From: Prochlorococcus sp. AG-402-N17
GTDB lineage: Bacteria > Cyanobacteriota > Cyanobacteriia > PCC-6307 > Cyanobiaceae
DNA length: 55,216 nt
Assembly (NCBI GenBank): GCA_003216455.1
Contig: QCIV01000007.1
Coordinates: forward strand, 1-55,216
Direction of reading: 5' to 3'
Of the stretch, positions 8,258-18,174 are shown piece by piece. The position numbers and the translations under genes are program-made. The notes below the pieces were generated by a model. That model saw only the letters and a list, made by a program, of their open reading frames with translations, did no database searches and was not told the DNA's origin. Position 1 is the stretch's first letter. Every line of letters begins with the position of its first letter.

Positions 8258-9139
8258 ATGATAAAAAATTTATTTGATAACGAAAATGCGATTTTTATGG
8301 GAGCACAAAGAAGCCCTGATGATTGCACAATTGGTATATTTGGAGTCAATTATGATGGGACTTGTTCGTTCAAACCTGGAGCTAGATTTGGTCCAGAAGC
8401 GATAAGACAAGTCAGCTCATGTTTAGAAACATACTGTCCAAAACTAAATAAAGACTTAGAAGATATTATGTATGCTGATTTTGGGTCAATAATAATTGAT
8501 AAAAATGACTCAAAGTCTGTTATTGAATCAGTCAAATCAGCAACAAATTTTTTAATTAACAAAAGCCTTAGTCCTATTATGCTTGGAGGTGAACATTCTA
8601 TTACTACAGGTGCTATTAAAGCATTAGTAAAAAAATATCCAGATTTGATACTGGTTCAACTAGATGCTCATGCAGATTTAAGAGAATCATATATAGGAAA
8701 TAAACATAGTCATGCTTGTACAATGAAAAGATGCTTAGAAGTGCTACCTAAAAAGAAAATTTTGCAAGTAGGAATTAGAAGTGGGACTAAGGAAGAATTT
8801 GAAAATATGCATAACAACAACCAATTAGTTAATTTTTGTCCAGGCGGAAATGCACATGAATTAAAACAAGCTCTTCTACCATACGTTAAGTTTCCAATCT
8901 ATTTAACAATAGATTTAGATTGGTTTGATCCCAGTTTATTAGCAGGGACGGGTACTCCAGAACCGGGAGGATTTTTTTGGAATGATTTTGAAGAAATACT
9001 GAAAACTTTAAAAGACTTTAAAATTGTAGCTTCAGATATTGTGGAATTATCTCCAGAAATTGATAAAAGCGGAGTAAGTAGCATAGTTGCAGCCAAAGTA
9101 CTTAGAAGCTTAATTTTGTCATTAGAAAATATGCAATAA
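8258..9139 (+). CDS. speB: Agmatinase (ureohydrolase)
   Basis: 293-residue Mn-dependent ureohydrolase. It is predicted to cleave agmatine to putrescine and urea, feeding the spermidine synthase gene directly upstream. Metal-binding motifs are all visible: GGEHSIT near residue 110, LDAHADLRE near 132-140, and TIDLDWFDPS near 222-231, whose D-x-D supplies the last two ligands. HSHACTMK contains the substrate-loop His. The end (SDIVELSPEIDKSG) matches agmatinase ('DVVEVNP..D') rather than arginase. It could also use another guanidino compound, because ureohydrolases are often misassigned; the speE neighbour supports agmatine. Confidence 0.92.
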   Translation: MIKNLFDNENAIFMGAQRSPDDCTIGIFGVNYDGTCSFKPGARFGPEAIRQVSSCLETYCPKLNKDLEDIMYADFGSIIIDKNDSKSVIESVKSATNFLINKSLSPIMLGGEHSITTGAIKALVKKYPDLILVQLDAHADLRESYIGNKHSHACTMKRCLEVLPKKKILQVGIRSGTKEEFENMHNNNQLVNFCPGGNAHELKQALLPYVKFPIYLTIDLDWFDPSLLAGTGTPEPGGFFWNDFEEILKTLKDFKIVASDIVELSPEIDKSGVSSIVAAKVLRSLILSLENMQ

Positions 9140-9189
9140 AAAATTTCTAAACTACAGTGTAAAAATATTAAATACAAACTAAATATTTC

Positions 9190-10305
9190 ATGGATTTGCT
9201 AAAAAGTCCTCTTTATTCAAAATATGTTGAATCCAATGCAAAATTAGTGGATTTTGCAGGTTGGGAAATGCCCATATCATTTTCAGGATTAATTAAAGAG
9301 CATGAATCAGTTAGATCTTCAGCAGGATTATTTGATATTTCTCACATGGGTGTGATATCTGTTAAGGGAATCAATCCAAAGGATTATATTCAAAAACTTT
9401 TTCCTACTAATTTATACTCCTTTTCTGAAGGTCAGGGGCTTTATACAGTAATGCTCAATGATAAAGGAGGCATAATAGATGACTTAATAATTTATGACCT
9501 TGGTATACAAGAAAATGACATTTCAGAATTATTGTTAATAGTTAATGCAAGTAGATATGAAGAAGATTTTCAGTGGATAAAAAATAATTTAAATAAATAT
9601 GAAATTTCGATAACAAACTTTAAAAAAGACAAAGTACTTTTAGCACTACAGGGAAAAAACTCATTCGATTTATTTGAAGAATGGATTGAATCTTCAATCT
9701 CACATATCCCTAACTTTGGATGCGAATATAAAATTTTTGAACATATTTCGCCTAAAGAAAAAATTTTCTTTTCTAAGACAGGATATACAGGGGAAAATGG
9801 TCTAGAAATACTTTTATCTAAAAAAGCAGCAATTAATTTATGGGATTTCTCAATTTCCAAAAATGTTACACCTTGTGGTTTAGGAGCTAGAGATACTCTT
9901 AGACTTGAAGCAGGCATGCATCTTTATGGTCAAGACATAAATGAAGAAACTTCTCCATATGAAGCAGGGTTAGGCTGGCTAGTACATCTAGAAAATAATC
10001 ACGAATTCTTTGGAAGAAGATTTCTTGAAGAGCAGTCAAGATTAGGTATTCAAAAAAAGTTAGTTGGTCTCTCTATAGAAGGTAAAGCAATAGCAAGAAA
10101 AGGTTGCGCAGTTTTTAAAGGTGAAGAAAATATTGGGACTATCACAAGCGGCAGTTGGTCTCCAACTAAACATCAAGCTATAGCTTTTGCATACATCAAT
10201 ACTTCGCATGCCTTAATAAATAATGAAGTTCAAATATTAATAAGAGGCAAAAGATTCAAAGGGGTCATAAAAAAAAGAGCGTTTTATAAAAAAATTATTA
10301 ACTAA
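9190..10305 (+). CDS. gcvT: Aminomethyltransferase, glycine cleavage T protein
   Basis: 371-residue tetrahydrofolate-dependent aminomethyltransferase. It transfers the aminomethyl group from lipoylated H protein to THF, giving 5,10-methylene-THF and ammonia. N-terminal [12 protein letters not shown] and [12 protein letters not shown] are diagnostic, with [15 protein letters not shown] at the folate site near residues 236-250 and the C-terminal [10 protein letters not shown] motif. Length matches bacterial GcvT. The H and P protein genes are not nearby. Only 50 bp separate it from speB, too short for a glycine riboswitch. Confidence 0.96.
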   Translation: MDLLKSPLYSKYVESNAKLVDFAGWEMPISFSGLIKEHESVRSSAGLFDISHMGVISVKGINPKDYIQKLFPTNLYSFSEGQGLYTVMLNDKGGIIDDLIIYDLGIQENDISELLLIVNASRYEEDFQWIKNNLNKYEISITNFKKDKVLLALQGKNSFDLFEEWIESSISHIPNFGCEYKIFEHISPKEKIFFSKTGYTGENGLEILLSKKAAINLWDFSISKNVTPCGLGARDTLRLEAGMHLYGQDINEETSPYEAGLGWLVHLENNHEFFGRRFLEEQSRLGIQKKLVGLSIEGKAIARKGCAVFKGEENIGTITSGSWSPTKHQAIAFAYINTSHALINNEVQILIRGKRFKGVIKKRAFYKKIIN

Positions 10306-10356
10306 ATTTACCCTCAAAGAATTATTATAAGTTATTGCTAAATAAATCATACATAG

Positions 10357-12153
10357 ATGAGAAACAAAATTTGCAAAGAACTCAATAATACAGATATTGG
10401 TAAATTAGTTAATTTATGCGGATGGGTAGATAGAAGAAGAGATCATGGTGGTGTAATTTTTATTGATTTAAGAGACCATAGTGGATTCCTGCAAATAACA
10501 ATTAACCCCGATGATGGTGCAGATCTATTTAAACAGGCAGAAACTCTAAGAAATGAGACAGTAATAATGGTTAGAGGAATCATTAATGAAAGGCCCAAAG
10601 ATTCCATAAATACAAATTTAAGTACTGGAGAGTTAGAGCTTAAGGTTAAAGATTTGCAAATTCTCAACCAAATTAAAAAAAACTTACCTTTTCCAGTATC
10701 CATACATGATTATGAAAATACAAAAGAAGAACTCAGATTAAAGTATAGATATCTAGATTTGAGAAGGGGAAAATTATTAGACAATTTAAAAACTAGACAT
10801 AAGATTATTAAAGTTGCAAGAGAATTTCTTGATAATTTTGGATTTACAGAAGTAGAGACCCCATTACTTACAAAGTCAACCCCAGAAGGCGCTCGAGATT
10901 TTCTTGTTCCTGCACGTCTTTCAAATGGAGATTTTTTTGCTTTACCTCAATCCCCACAACTATTTAAACAACTTTTAATGGTTGGAGGCCTAGACAAGTA
11001 TTATCAAATCGCAAAATGTTTCCGTGATGAAGACTTAAGGGCAGATAGACAGCCAGAATTTACTCAATTAGATATTGAGATGAGCTTTATTAGTGAAGAA
11101 GAAATAATTTCTTTTAATGAAAGTCTCATAAAAAAAATATGGAAAGAAGTATTAAATATTAATCTTAATAATGCTTTTCCAAGAATGTCATGGCAGGCAG
11201 CAATGGATAATTACGGCACTGATAGACCAGATACAAGATATCAAATGTTATTAAAAGATTTAGGAGAAGTATTAGGTGATATTGGATTTAATATTTTCAC
11301 CAAGGCAATTAAGTCTGGAGGTTATATAAAATCTATAACAGTCAAAGGAGGTAATTCAAGTATTAGCAACGTAAGAATTAAACCAGGAGGAGACATCTTC
11401 AAAGTAGCTCAAGATGCAGGAGCTGGTGGTTTGGCCTTTATAAGGGTCAAAGGAGATGAGCTTGAGACTATTGGGGCAATTAAAAATAATTTAAGTGAAG
11501 AGCATATAGCTGATATTTTAAAAATCACAGAAGCAAAAGATGGAGATTTAATCCTCTTAGGAGCTGGAGATAAACAAATTGTCAATCAGTCATTAGATAG
11601 GGTTAGACAATATATCGCAAAAGACTTAAATCTCATTGATAAAAGTAAATGGAATTTCTTATGGGTAACTGACTTCCCGATGTTTGAGAGAAATCAAGAG
11701 GAAAATAGATATGAAGCTTTACATCATCCTTTCTGTTCTCCAAAAAATATAAAATCTAAAGATTCTGAAAACTTGAAAAAAGAAATTGAGAGCTCTACAG
11801 CAAATGCTTATGACTTAGTTCTCAATGGATTGGAGTTAGGAGGTGGCTCTTTACGTATTCATGAAGCGAGCTTACAAAGAGAGGTTCTAAAAACGGTAGG
11901 ACTTACTAATAAAGAGATTGATGAAAAATTTGGATTTTTAATAGAAGCCTTAGAAATGGGTGCTCCTCCTCATGGTGGAATAGCGTTTGGATTGGATCGT
12001 ATTACTATGCTAATCATTGGTACAGATTCAATCAGAGAAACCATTGCTTTTCCAAAAAATCAACAAGCAAAATGTCTTCTCACAAATGCACCTTCAAATG
12101 TCTCTGAATCACAATTAAAAGAATTAGATATTGAAATAACAATTGATGAATAA
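10357..12153 (+). CDS. aspS: Aspartyl-tRNA synthetase
   Basis: 598-residue class IIb synthetase. N-terminal OB-fold anticodon domain contains [19 protein letters not shown] near 22-40. Class II motif 2 shows as [18 protein letters not shown] near 221-238, and motif 3 as [11 protein letters not shown] near 545. The bacterial-type GAD insertion lies between, about 290-420. Length fits bacterial AspRS. Whether it is discriminating or also charges tRNA-Asn cannot be read here; many cyanobacteria use the non-discriminating route with GatCAB. An antisense open frame at 10443-10703 is a shadow. Confidence 0.98.
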   Translation: MRNKICKELNNTDIGKLVNLCGWVDRRRDHGGVIFIDLRDHSGFLQITINPDDGADLFKQAETLRNETVIMVRGIINERPKDSINTNLSTGELELKVKDLQILNQIKKNLPFPVSIHDYENTKEELRLKYRYLDLRRGKLLDNLKTRHKIIKVAREFLDNFGFTEVETPLLTKSTPEGARDFLVPARLSNGDFFALPQSPQLFKQLLMVGGLDKYYQIAKCFRDEDLRADRQPEFTQLDIEMSFISEEEIISFNESLIKKIWKEVLNINLNNAFPRMSWQAAMDNYGTDRPDTRYQMLLKDLGEVLGDIGFNIFTKAIKSGGYIKSITVKGGNSSISNVRIKPGGDIFKVAQDAGAGGLAFIRVKGDELETIGAIKNNLSEEHIADILKITEAKDGDLILLGAGDKQIVNQSLDRVRQYIAKDLNLIDKSKWNFLWVTDFPMFERNQEENRYEALHHPFCSPKNIKSKDSENLKKEIESSTANAYDLVLNGLELGGGSLRIHEASLQREVLKTVGLTNKEIDEKFGFLIEALEMGAPPHGGIAFGLDRITMLIIGTDSIRETIAFPKNQQAKCLLTNAPSNVSESQLKELDIEITIDE

Positions 12154-12198
12154 GAATATATATGGATGTTCTAAAAGTTTTTTGTTTAAATAAAGTAT

Positions 12199-12205
12199 AA
12201 GGAGG
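12199..12205 (+). promoter_or_regulatory. Strong Shine-Dalgarno upstream of pyrG, offset from its ATG
   Basis: AAGGAGG at 12199-12205 is a near-perfect ribosome-binding sequence but lies 23 nt before the pyrG ATG at 12229. At ideal distance from it is a GTG at 12208 that opens a 3-codon frame (GTG CTT AAT TAA), in frame with pyrG. Either a mini leader peptide precedes pyrG or the original pyrG start was lost to a stop codon. Confidence 0.5.
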
Positions 12206-12228
12206 CTGTGCTTAATTAAAAATATTTA

Positions 12229-13839
12229 ATGTCAAAATTTGTATTTGTCACCGGAGGAGTAGTTTCTAGCATTGGTAAAGGAATTGTAGCTGCAAGCTTA
12301 GGAAGATTATTAAAGTCTAGAGGATATAGTGTTTCAATATTAAAACTAGATCCATATCTAAATGTTGATCCAGGAACAATGAGCCCTTTCCAACATGGAG
12401 AAGTATTTGTAACCGAAGATGGGGCTGAAACCGATCTAGATTTAGGTCACTATGAAAGATTTACTGATACTGCAATGACTAGGTTAAATAGTGTGACTAC
12501 GGGATCTATCTATCAAGCAGTTATCAATAAAGAAAGAAGAGGTAGTTATGACGGTGGAACTGTGCAAGTAATACCTCACATAACAGGAGAAATAAGAGAA
12601 AGAATTCATAGAGTAGCCGCCAACAGTAATGCAGATATTATTATTACTGAAATTGGTGGAACAGTTGGTGATATTGAATCTCTACCTTTTTTAGAGGCAA
12701 TAAGAGAATTCAAAAATGATGTCAATAGAAACGACGTTGCATACATACACGTAACATTACTTCCTTACATCAAAACCTCTGGCGAAATAAAAACTAAACC
12801 AACACAACATTCAGTGAAAGAATTAAGATCAATTGGAATTCAGCCAGATTTACTTGTATGTCGCAGTGATAAATCTATTAATGAAGCTCTTAAAAAAAAG
12901 CTTAGTGGTTTTTGCGGTGTCAGTATGAACTCTGTAATTGAAGCATTAGACGCAGACAGTATTTATTCTGTACCTCTTTCTTTAAAAAAAGAAGGGTTAT
13001 GCAAAGAAACCCTGAAGTATCTAGACCTTGAAGATAAAAAATGTGATTTGAAAAATTGGGAACAACTAATACACAACCTAAGAAATCCTGGAGCTCCAAT
13101 CAAAGTTGCTTTAGTAGGTAAATACATTGAACTTGGAGATGCATATTTATCCGTTGTTGAAGCTTTAAGACATGCATGCATTGAACAAAAAGCTTTATTA
13201 GATTTACGTTGGGTAAGTGCTGAAATGATAGAAAAAAATTCAGCAGAAACTTACTTAAATGAAGTTGATGCAATTGTCGTACCCGGAGGATTTGGCAATA
13301 GAGGAGTCAATGGAAAAATTTCGGCTATAAAATTCGCAAGAGAAAATAAAATTCCCTTTTTAGGTTTGTGCCTTGGTATGCAATGTGCAGTTATAGAATG
13401 GGCCAGGAATGTAGCTGATCTTCCAGATGCATCTAGTTCAGAACTAGACCCAAACACTCCAAATCCAGTGATACATTTATTACCAGAACAGGAGGATGTA
13501 GTTGATTTAGGTGGGACAATGAGACTTGGAGTTTATCCATGTAGATTGACAAAAAATACAACTGGAAAAAACTTATATGATGAGGATGTTATTTATGAGA
13601 GACATCGACATAGATACGAATTTAATAATTACTACAAACAAAGTTTTTTAAATTCTGGATACAAAATTAGTGGTACATCACCAGATGGAAGATTAGTTGA
13701 GTTAATTGAGTTAGAAAATCATCCATACTTCTTAGCCTGTCAATATCATCCTGAGTTTTTATCACGACCTGGCAAGCCTCATCCTTTATTTAAAGGTTTA
13801 ATAAAAGCCTCTCAAGATAAGTTAACTCAATCAAATTAA
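12229..13839 (+). CDS. pyrG: CTP synthase
   Basis: 536-residue enzyme that aminates UTP to CTP using glutamine and ATP. The N-terminal synthetase domain starts with [13 protein letters not shown] (P-loop), followed by [14 protein letters not shown] and [11 protein letters not shown] near 141-151. The C-terminal class I glutaminase domain has the nucleophile Cys381 in GLCLGMQ and YHPEF near residue 514 supplying His/Glu. Length fits the family. Start chosen at ATG 12229 because homologs begin [10 protein letters not shown]; a strong ribosome-binding sequence sits unusually far upstream. It is followed 18 bp later by queE. Confidence 0.98.
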   Translation: MSKFVFVTGGVVSSIGKGIVAASLGRLLKSRGYSVSILKLDPYLNVDPGTMSPFQHGEVFVTEDGAETDLDLGHYERFTDTAMTRLNSVTTGSIYQAVINKERRGSYDGGTVQVIPHITGEIRERIHRVAANSNADIIITEIGGTVGDIESLPFLEAIREFKNDVNRNDVAYIHVTLLPYIKTSGEIKTKPTQHSVKELRSIGIQPDLLVCRSDKSINEALKKKLSGFCGVSMNSVIEALDADSIYSVPLSLKKEGLCKETLKYLDLEDKKCDLKNWEQLIHNLRNPGAPIKVALVGKYIELGDAYLSVVEALRHACIEQKALLDLRWVSAEMIEKNSAETYLNEVDAIVVPGGFGNRGVNGKISAIKFARENKIPFLGLCLGMQCAVIEWARNVADLPDASSSELDPNTPNPVIHLLPEQEDVVDLGGTMRLGVYPCRLTKNTTGKNLYDEDVIYERHRHRYEFNNYYKQSFLNSGYKISGTSPDGRLVELIELENHPYFLACQYHPEFLSRPGKPHPLFKGLIKASQDKLTQSN

Positions 13840-13857
13840 TATTCTTTATTTTTTTGA

Positions 13858-14535
13858 ATGAAAATGACAAATTCTTTACCCTTAGTCGAACAATTTCATT
13901 CATTACAAGGTGAAGGTTATCACGCTGGCAAAAGTGCTTTTTTTGTAAGATTAGCTGGATGTAAAGTTGGATGTTCGTGGTGCGATACCAAGAATTCATG
14001 GGACGAGAAAAAACACCCTTCTATATCAATTGAAAAAATAATAGATCGCATAAAAATTGCCAGAAAAAAAGGTGCATCTTTTTGCGTTATTACAGGTGGA
14101 GAACCTTTACAACATAATTTGGATAATTTTTGCAAAGCCATAAAAAAAATGACGATGGGAGAAGAACAAAAGCCAATGAAGATTCATATTGAGACAAGTG
14201 GAGTTAATTCGATATCAGGAAGCTATGACTGGATTACTTTATCTCCTAAAAGACACTCACCTCCAAAAAATTATTTTTTAAAAAACTGTAATGAAATCAA
14301 AATAATCATAAATGAAATTGAAGATATTGAATTTGCAATTCAAATAAAAAAAGAAACTTTAAAACAATTTCAACTCTCTAAAAGCGAAGATGGCTTAAAA
14401 AAAGAAGATAAAATTTTTTATTTACAGCCAGCATGGAATAATGCTATTGGTTTTTCTCTTGCTATTGATTTCGTAAAAAATAACCCCGATTGGAAATTGA
14501 GCCTTCAAACTCACAAATACTTAAAAATTAATTGA
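13858..14535 (+). CDS. queE: 7-carboxy-7-deazaguanine synthase (radical SAM)
   Basis: 225-residue radical SAM enzyme converting 6-carboxytetrahydropterin to 7-carboxy-7-deazaguanine, the ring-contraction step of queuosine/archaeosine precursor synthesis. The 4Fe-4S ligands are the classic CX3CX2C: Cys35, Cys39 and Cys42 in AGCKVGCSWCDT. The SAM-binding GGEP lies near residue 81, and an HIETSG stretch follows near 112. The N-terminal EQFHSLQGEGYHAG matches QueE. It is 6 bp from queC, which performs the next step. QueD and QueF are not in the window. Confidence 0.94.
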   Translation: MKMTNSLPLVEQFHSLQGEGYHAGKSAFFVRLAGCKVGCSWCDTKNSWDEKKHPSISIEKIIDRIKIARKKGASFCVITGGEPLQHNLDNFCKAIKKMTMGEEQKPMKIHIETSGVNSISGSYDWITLSPKRHSPPKNYFLKNCNEIKIIINEIEDIEFAIQIKKETLKQFQLSKSEDGLKKEDKIFYLQPAWNNAIGFSLAIDFVKNNPDWKLSLQTHKYLKIN

Positions 14536-14541
14536 AATCAT

Positions 14542-15219
14542 ATGACTCTTAAAAATAAATCGATAGTAGTTTTATTATCTGGAGGTTTAGATTCTTCTAC
14601 AGTTACTGGTATCGCCAAAAAATCCGAAGCTAAAATTTTTGGCCTTTCATTTGACTACGGTCAACGTCATAAAAAAGAATTAAATTCTGCATCAATAATT
14701 GCAAAACACTTTGATATCGAAGAATTTAAAATCATTAAGCTTGACTTATCTTTATGGGGAGGCTCGTCATTAACTGATACTCAAAAAAATATTCCAATAG
14801 AAGGCGTACAAACTAATAAAATTCCTAATACTTATGTTCCTGGAAGAAATACTATATTTATTTCCGTTGCACTAAGTTATGCCGAAGCAATAGATGCTGA
14901 TTTTATTGGATTAGGAGTTAATGCACTAGATTATTCTGGTTATCCAGATTGCAGACCTGACTACATTAAAAAATTTCAAGAATTAGCAGATTTAGCTAAT
15001 AAAAGAGGAAGAGAAAATAATCCAATAAAACTTTGGACACCACTATTAGATTTAAATAAAGAGGAAATTATTAAATTAGCTTTTGATAATCATGTCCCTT
15101 TAGATAAAACATGGAGTTGTTATTCGGGTAATTCAAAACCATGCGGTAAGTGTGATAGCTGCAGAATTAGAAATGCCGCTTATGAAAAATGGCTTTGTAA
15201 CAATGATAAAAAAAAATGA
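14542..15219 (+). CDS. queC: 7-cyano-7-deazaguanine (preQ0) synthase
   Basis: 225-residue ATP-dependent PP-loop enzyme that turns 7-carboxy-7-deazaguanine plus ammonia into preQ0. The PP-loop SGGLDSST is at residues 13-20. A C-terminal zinc site is clear: CYSGNSKPCGKCDSCRIR near 198-215 supplies four cysteines. VPGRNTIFIS near 95-105 is conserved in QueC. It overlaps the pabB start by 4 bp (ATGA), implying translational coupling. The product of this pathway modifies GUN-anticodon tRNAs. Confidence 0.95.
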   Translation: MTLKNKSIVVLLSGGLDSSTVTGIAKKSEAKIFGLSFDYGQRHKKELNSASIIAKHFDIEEFKIIKLDLSLWGGSSLTDTQKNIPIEGVQTNKIPNTYVPGRNTIFISVALSYAEAIDADFIGLGVNALDYSGYPDCRPDYIKKFQELADLANKRGRENNPIKLWTPLLDLNKEEIIKLAFDNHVPLDKTWSCYSGNSKPCGKCDSCRIRNAAYEKWLCNNDKKK

Positions 15220-16532
15220 AAATAAAAAAAATAATTCTAGAAAAATGGATAGATCCAGCACTGATTACGCATCATTTAACGGAAAAATTCGGAGATAAAG
15301 GATTGGCTTGGCTAGACAGTGATGGCAAAGAAAATGGAGAATGGTCAATAATAGGAATTAAACCTAAAAAAATAATCCAATCAAGAGATATCAATGACTT
15401 AGACAAAACTAATAATCCATTTAACAATTTAAGAAATATTGAAAAAGGATTCTGGATAGGATGGTTAAGTTATGAAGCAGGAGTTTTCATAGAACCCAAA
15501 AACCCATGGCGCAAATCTAATATGGCAACCTTATGGATTGCATCATATGATCCAATCATTAAATGTAATCTAATAAAAAAAGAAATAATTATCGAAGGCA
15601 CAAACTCATATGAAGTGATGAATTATAAAAATATAATCAACAATATAAAAAATATTGAAGAAGAAAATAGTATTGAAACAAATTTGGATTTTGATTTTTC
15701 AAAAATAAATTTGGACGAAATGGCTGAAAAATTTCAGAAAAATATTCTAAAATTGAAAAAATTTATTTCCATAGGGGATATATTTCAAGCAAACCTAACA
15801 ACTAAATGCGAAATTGAATCTTCCAAAAACTATAATCCTTTAGATATTTATTTGAAAATAAGAAAGAAATTAAGAGCTCCCTTTGGAGGAATAATAATAA
15901 ATAATGATAATTATAAGGAGGCTGTATTATCTACCTCGCCAGAAAGATTTATAAAAATAGATAATAAAAATTTTGTAGAATCAAGACCTATCAAAGGAAC
16001 TAGATCCAGAGATAAGGATTTAAATCAAGACGCACTTAATGCTATCGATTTAATAACGAACGAAAAAGATAGAGCCGAAAATATTATGATTGTTGACCTA
16101 ATAAGAAATGATTTAAGTAAAGTTTGCGAAACAGGAAGTATTATGGTGCCAGAAATATTAAAACTTGAAAGTTTCTTAAAAGTTCATCATCTAACTTCAG
16201 TAATCAGAGGCAAATTAAAAAAAGACAAGGACTGGATTGATTTACTAAAAGCTTGTTGGCCTGGGGGATCTATAACTGGAGCACCTAAATTAAGATCATG
16301 CCAGAGACTTTTTGAATTAGAAGAATGTGAACGCGGACCATACTGTGGCTCATTTTTGAAGCTTGACTGGAATGGAGAGTTTGACAGCAATATACTAATA
16401 AGATCATTTTTAATTAAAGACAAAAAAATCAATATATATGCTGGTTGCGGAATAGTTATTGACTCAAACCCTGAAGAGGAAACTAATGAACTAAAGTGGA
16501 AACTTTTACCGTTAATTGATTCACTCAAATGA
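15216..16532 (+). CDS. pabB: Para-aminobenzoate synthase component I (chorismate-binding)
   Basis: 438-residue chorismate-utilising enzyme. It is predicted to make 4-amino-4-deoxychorismate from chorismate with ammonia from a PabA glutaminase encoded elsewhere. Family motifs include IFQANLTT near 190, TSPERFIKI near 240, PIKGTRSRD near 256-264, IMIVDLIRNDL near 289-299 and GGSITGAPKLR near 350-360. The PIKGT lysine distinguishes PabB-type enzymes from anthranilate synthase TrpE (PIAGT), which supports folate rather than tryptophan. Its stop overlaps the pabC start by 4 bp. Confidence 0.92.
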   Translation: MKIKKIILEKWIDPALITHHLTEKFGDKGLAWLDSDGKENGEWSIIGIKPKKIIQSRDINDLDKTNNPFNNLRNIEKGFWIGWLSYEAGVFIEPKNPWRKSNMATLWIASYDPIIKCNLIKKEIIIEGTNSYEVMNYKNIINNIKNIEEENSIETNLDFDFSKINLDEMAEKFQKNILKLKKFISIGDIFQANLTTKCEIESSKNYNPLDIYLKIRKKLRAPFGGIIINNDNYKEAVLSTSPERFIKIDNKNFVESRPIKGTRSRDKDLNQDALNAIDLITNEKDRAENIMIVDLIRNDLSKVCETGSIMVPEILKLESFLKVHHLTSVIRGKLKKDKDWIDLLKACWPGGSITGAPKLRSCQRLFELEECERGPYCGSFLKLDWNGEFDSNILIRSFLIKDKKINIYAGCGIVIDSNPEEETNELKWKLLPLIDSLK

Positions 16533-17356
16533 TTGAAACATTGGGCTGGCATAAGGATCAATGGCTGGATATTGATAGAATATTTATTGCTGCTAATAAT
16601 AGAGGATTAAAATTTGCTGATGGTATATTTGAAACCATTTTGATAAAAGAAAACAAACCTATTCTTTTTGATGAACATCTGAAAAGGTTGGAAAAAAGTA
16701 GCAAGATTTTAAATATTAATCTCAAAATAAATAAATTAACTTTGAGACAACTTATTCACGATGGAATTAGAAAGTTATCGCTTAAAAATGATCAATTTGC
16801 TTCAGTAAGAATAAACTATAGTCGAGGAACTAATAAAGGCCGAACACTAACAATTGATAACACTTCAGAGACAAAAGATTTAGATAATTTATGGCTTGAG
16901 TTCTATATAATCAAACCAAATTTTAATCCGATAAGCGTTTGCATTAGTCGAACGGAAAAAATAAATGAATTCAGTCTTACAAGTAAGTGCAAAACATTTT
17001 CATATAATCAGGCAATACAAGTTTTGACAGAAGCTAATGAAAAATCTTTTGATGATTCTATCCTTTTGAATACGTCAGGTGAACTTTGTTGTGGGAGTAC
17101 ATTTAATCTTCTAATTAAAAGAAATAATCAATGGATAACTCCTAGAAAAGAGAGCGGCTGTTTAGAGGGGATTATGATTTCTAAAGCTTTAAAATTGAAA
17201 ATTGTAAAAGAAGAATTCATTCCTCCAGAATTTCAAAATGATGACATAATAGTTGCAATTAATAGCTTATCTTGCAGACAAATTAATCAAGTTAATGATT
17301 TAAAGCTTAAACCAAAATTCGATCCAATTTATTTTTGGGATTTATTATATAGTTGA
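16529..17356 (+). CDS. pabC: Class IV aminotransferase-fold PLP enzyme, likely aminodeoxychorismate lyase
   Basis: 275-residue fold-type IV PLP protein. It probably eliminates pyruvate from aminodeoxychorismate to give p-aminobenzoate. Supporting motifs: GLKFADGIFETI near 29-40, a lysine in SKCKTFSYNQ near 151-160 as the PLP Schiff base site, and LLNTSGELCCGSTFNLL near 178-195 (family consensus 'N..G.v.E....N.f'). The family also covers D-amino-acid and branched-chain aminotransferases, but the 4-bp overlap with pabB makes the folate role likely. Its 3' end overlaps the convergent cobA gene by 28 bp. Confidence 0.85.
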   Translation: MIETLGWHKDQWLDIDRIFIAANNRGLKFADGIFETILIKENKPILFDEHLKRLEKSSKILNINLKINKLTLRQLIHDGIRKLSLKNDQFASVRINYSRGTNKGRTLTIDNTSETKDLDNLWLEFYIIKPNFNPISVCISRTEKINEFSLTSKCKTFSYNQAIQVLTEANEKSFDDSILLNTSGELCCGSTFNLLIKRNNQWITPRKESGCLEGIMISKALKLKIVKEEFIPPEFQNDDIIVAINSLSCRQINQVNDLKLKPKFDPIYFWDLLYS

Positions 17357-18150
17357 ACTCTATTAATATCTGGTAAATAGACATCAGATACTTTAGTTAA
17401 ATTGTTATTAACCTTAAATTCAACAATTTTTCCAATAATGATAATTGATGGAGCTGAAAATTCTTTATCTTTGATTTTATCTGGAAGATTATCTAATTTC
17501 TCTATTAAACATTTTTGATTTTTTAAAGTAGCTTCTTGAATCACAGCGCATTTAGTATTCTTATCTAAACCACCTAGAATTAATTCTTTCACAATAAATT
17601 CAATATTTTTTATACCCATAAAAATTACTAAGCTATCTGATGATTTAGCTAAATCTCTCCATTTCACTGTCTTTTTTTCCTTATCTACACGCTCATGTCC
17701 AGTGACGAAAGTTACGGAACTTGCAGCATCTCTATGAGTTAGTGGAATACCAAAATATGAGGGGGCAGCTATCCCAGAAGTAATCCCAGGTACGATTTCA
17801 ACTGAAATTCCATTTTTTTCTAAAATCGATACCTCTTCACCACCCCTAGAAAAGACAAATGGATCCCCTCCTTTAAGCCTTACAACATTTTTGCCTTCTT
17901 TTGCCAATTTCAAAATAAGAGCATTTGTTTCAGCCTGAGGCACAGAACACTTCCCAGCTCTTTTGCCTACATGGAAAATTTCTGTATTTTTTCCCGCCTC
18001 TTTTGTTATTTCATCAGGAATTAAAGCATCATGAACTAATGCATCACAATTTTTTATTAGGCGTAAAGCTTTAAGAGTTAAAAGCTCAGGGTCACCAGGA
18101 CCTGCTCCAACTAAATAAACAATGCCGGGCACAATAATATCCATTAACAA
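17329..18150 (-). CDS. cobA: Uroporphyrinogen-III C-methyltransferase
   Basis: 273-residue SAM-dependent methyltransferase that methylates uroporphyrinogen III at C2 and C7 to precorrin-2, the branch to cobalamin and siroheme. Diagnostic motifs are VYLVGAGPGDPELLTLKA near 11-28, VRLKGGDPFVFSRGGEE near 92-108, and VPGITSGIAAPSYFGIPLTHR near 119-139. It is the single-domain form without the CysG oxidase/chelatase part. Start could be codon 1 or 3 (MDIIVPG). It is divergent from the MFS transporter gene with only 24 bp between starts. Confidence 0.95.
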   Translation of the reverse strand: MLMDIIVPGIVYLVGAGPGDPELLTLKALRLIKNCDALVHDALIPDEITKEAGKNTEIFHVGKRAGKCSVPQAETNALILKLAKEGKNVVRLKGGDPFVFSRGGEEVSILEKNGISVEIVPGITSGIAAPSYFGIPLTHRDAASSVTFVTGHERVDKEKKTVKWRDLAKSSDSLVIFMGIKNIEFIVKELILGGLDKNTKCAVIQEATLKNQKCLIEKLDNLPDKIKDKEFSAPSIIIIGKIVEFKVNNNLTKVSDVYLPDINRVQLYNKSQK

Positions 18151-18174
18151 GTATGGTAGTAAAAGTTAATCGCA

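Noticed and set aside
9140-9189. Glycine riboswitch before gcvT
   Set aside because: Only 50 bp separate speB and gcvT, too short for the aptamer, and no conserved glycine-aptamer motif is visible.
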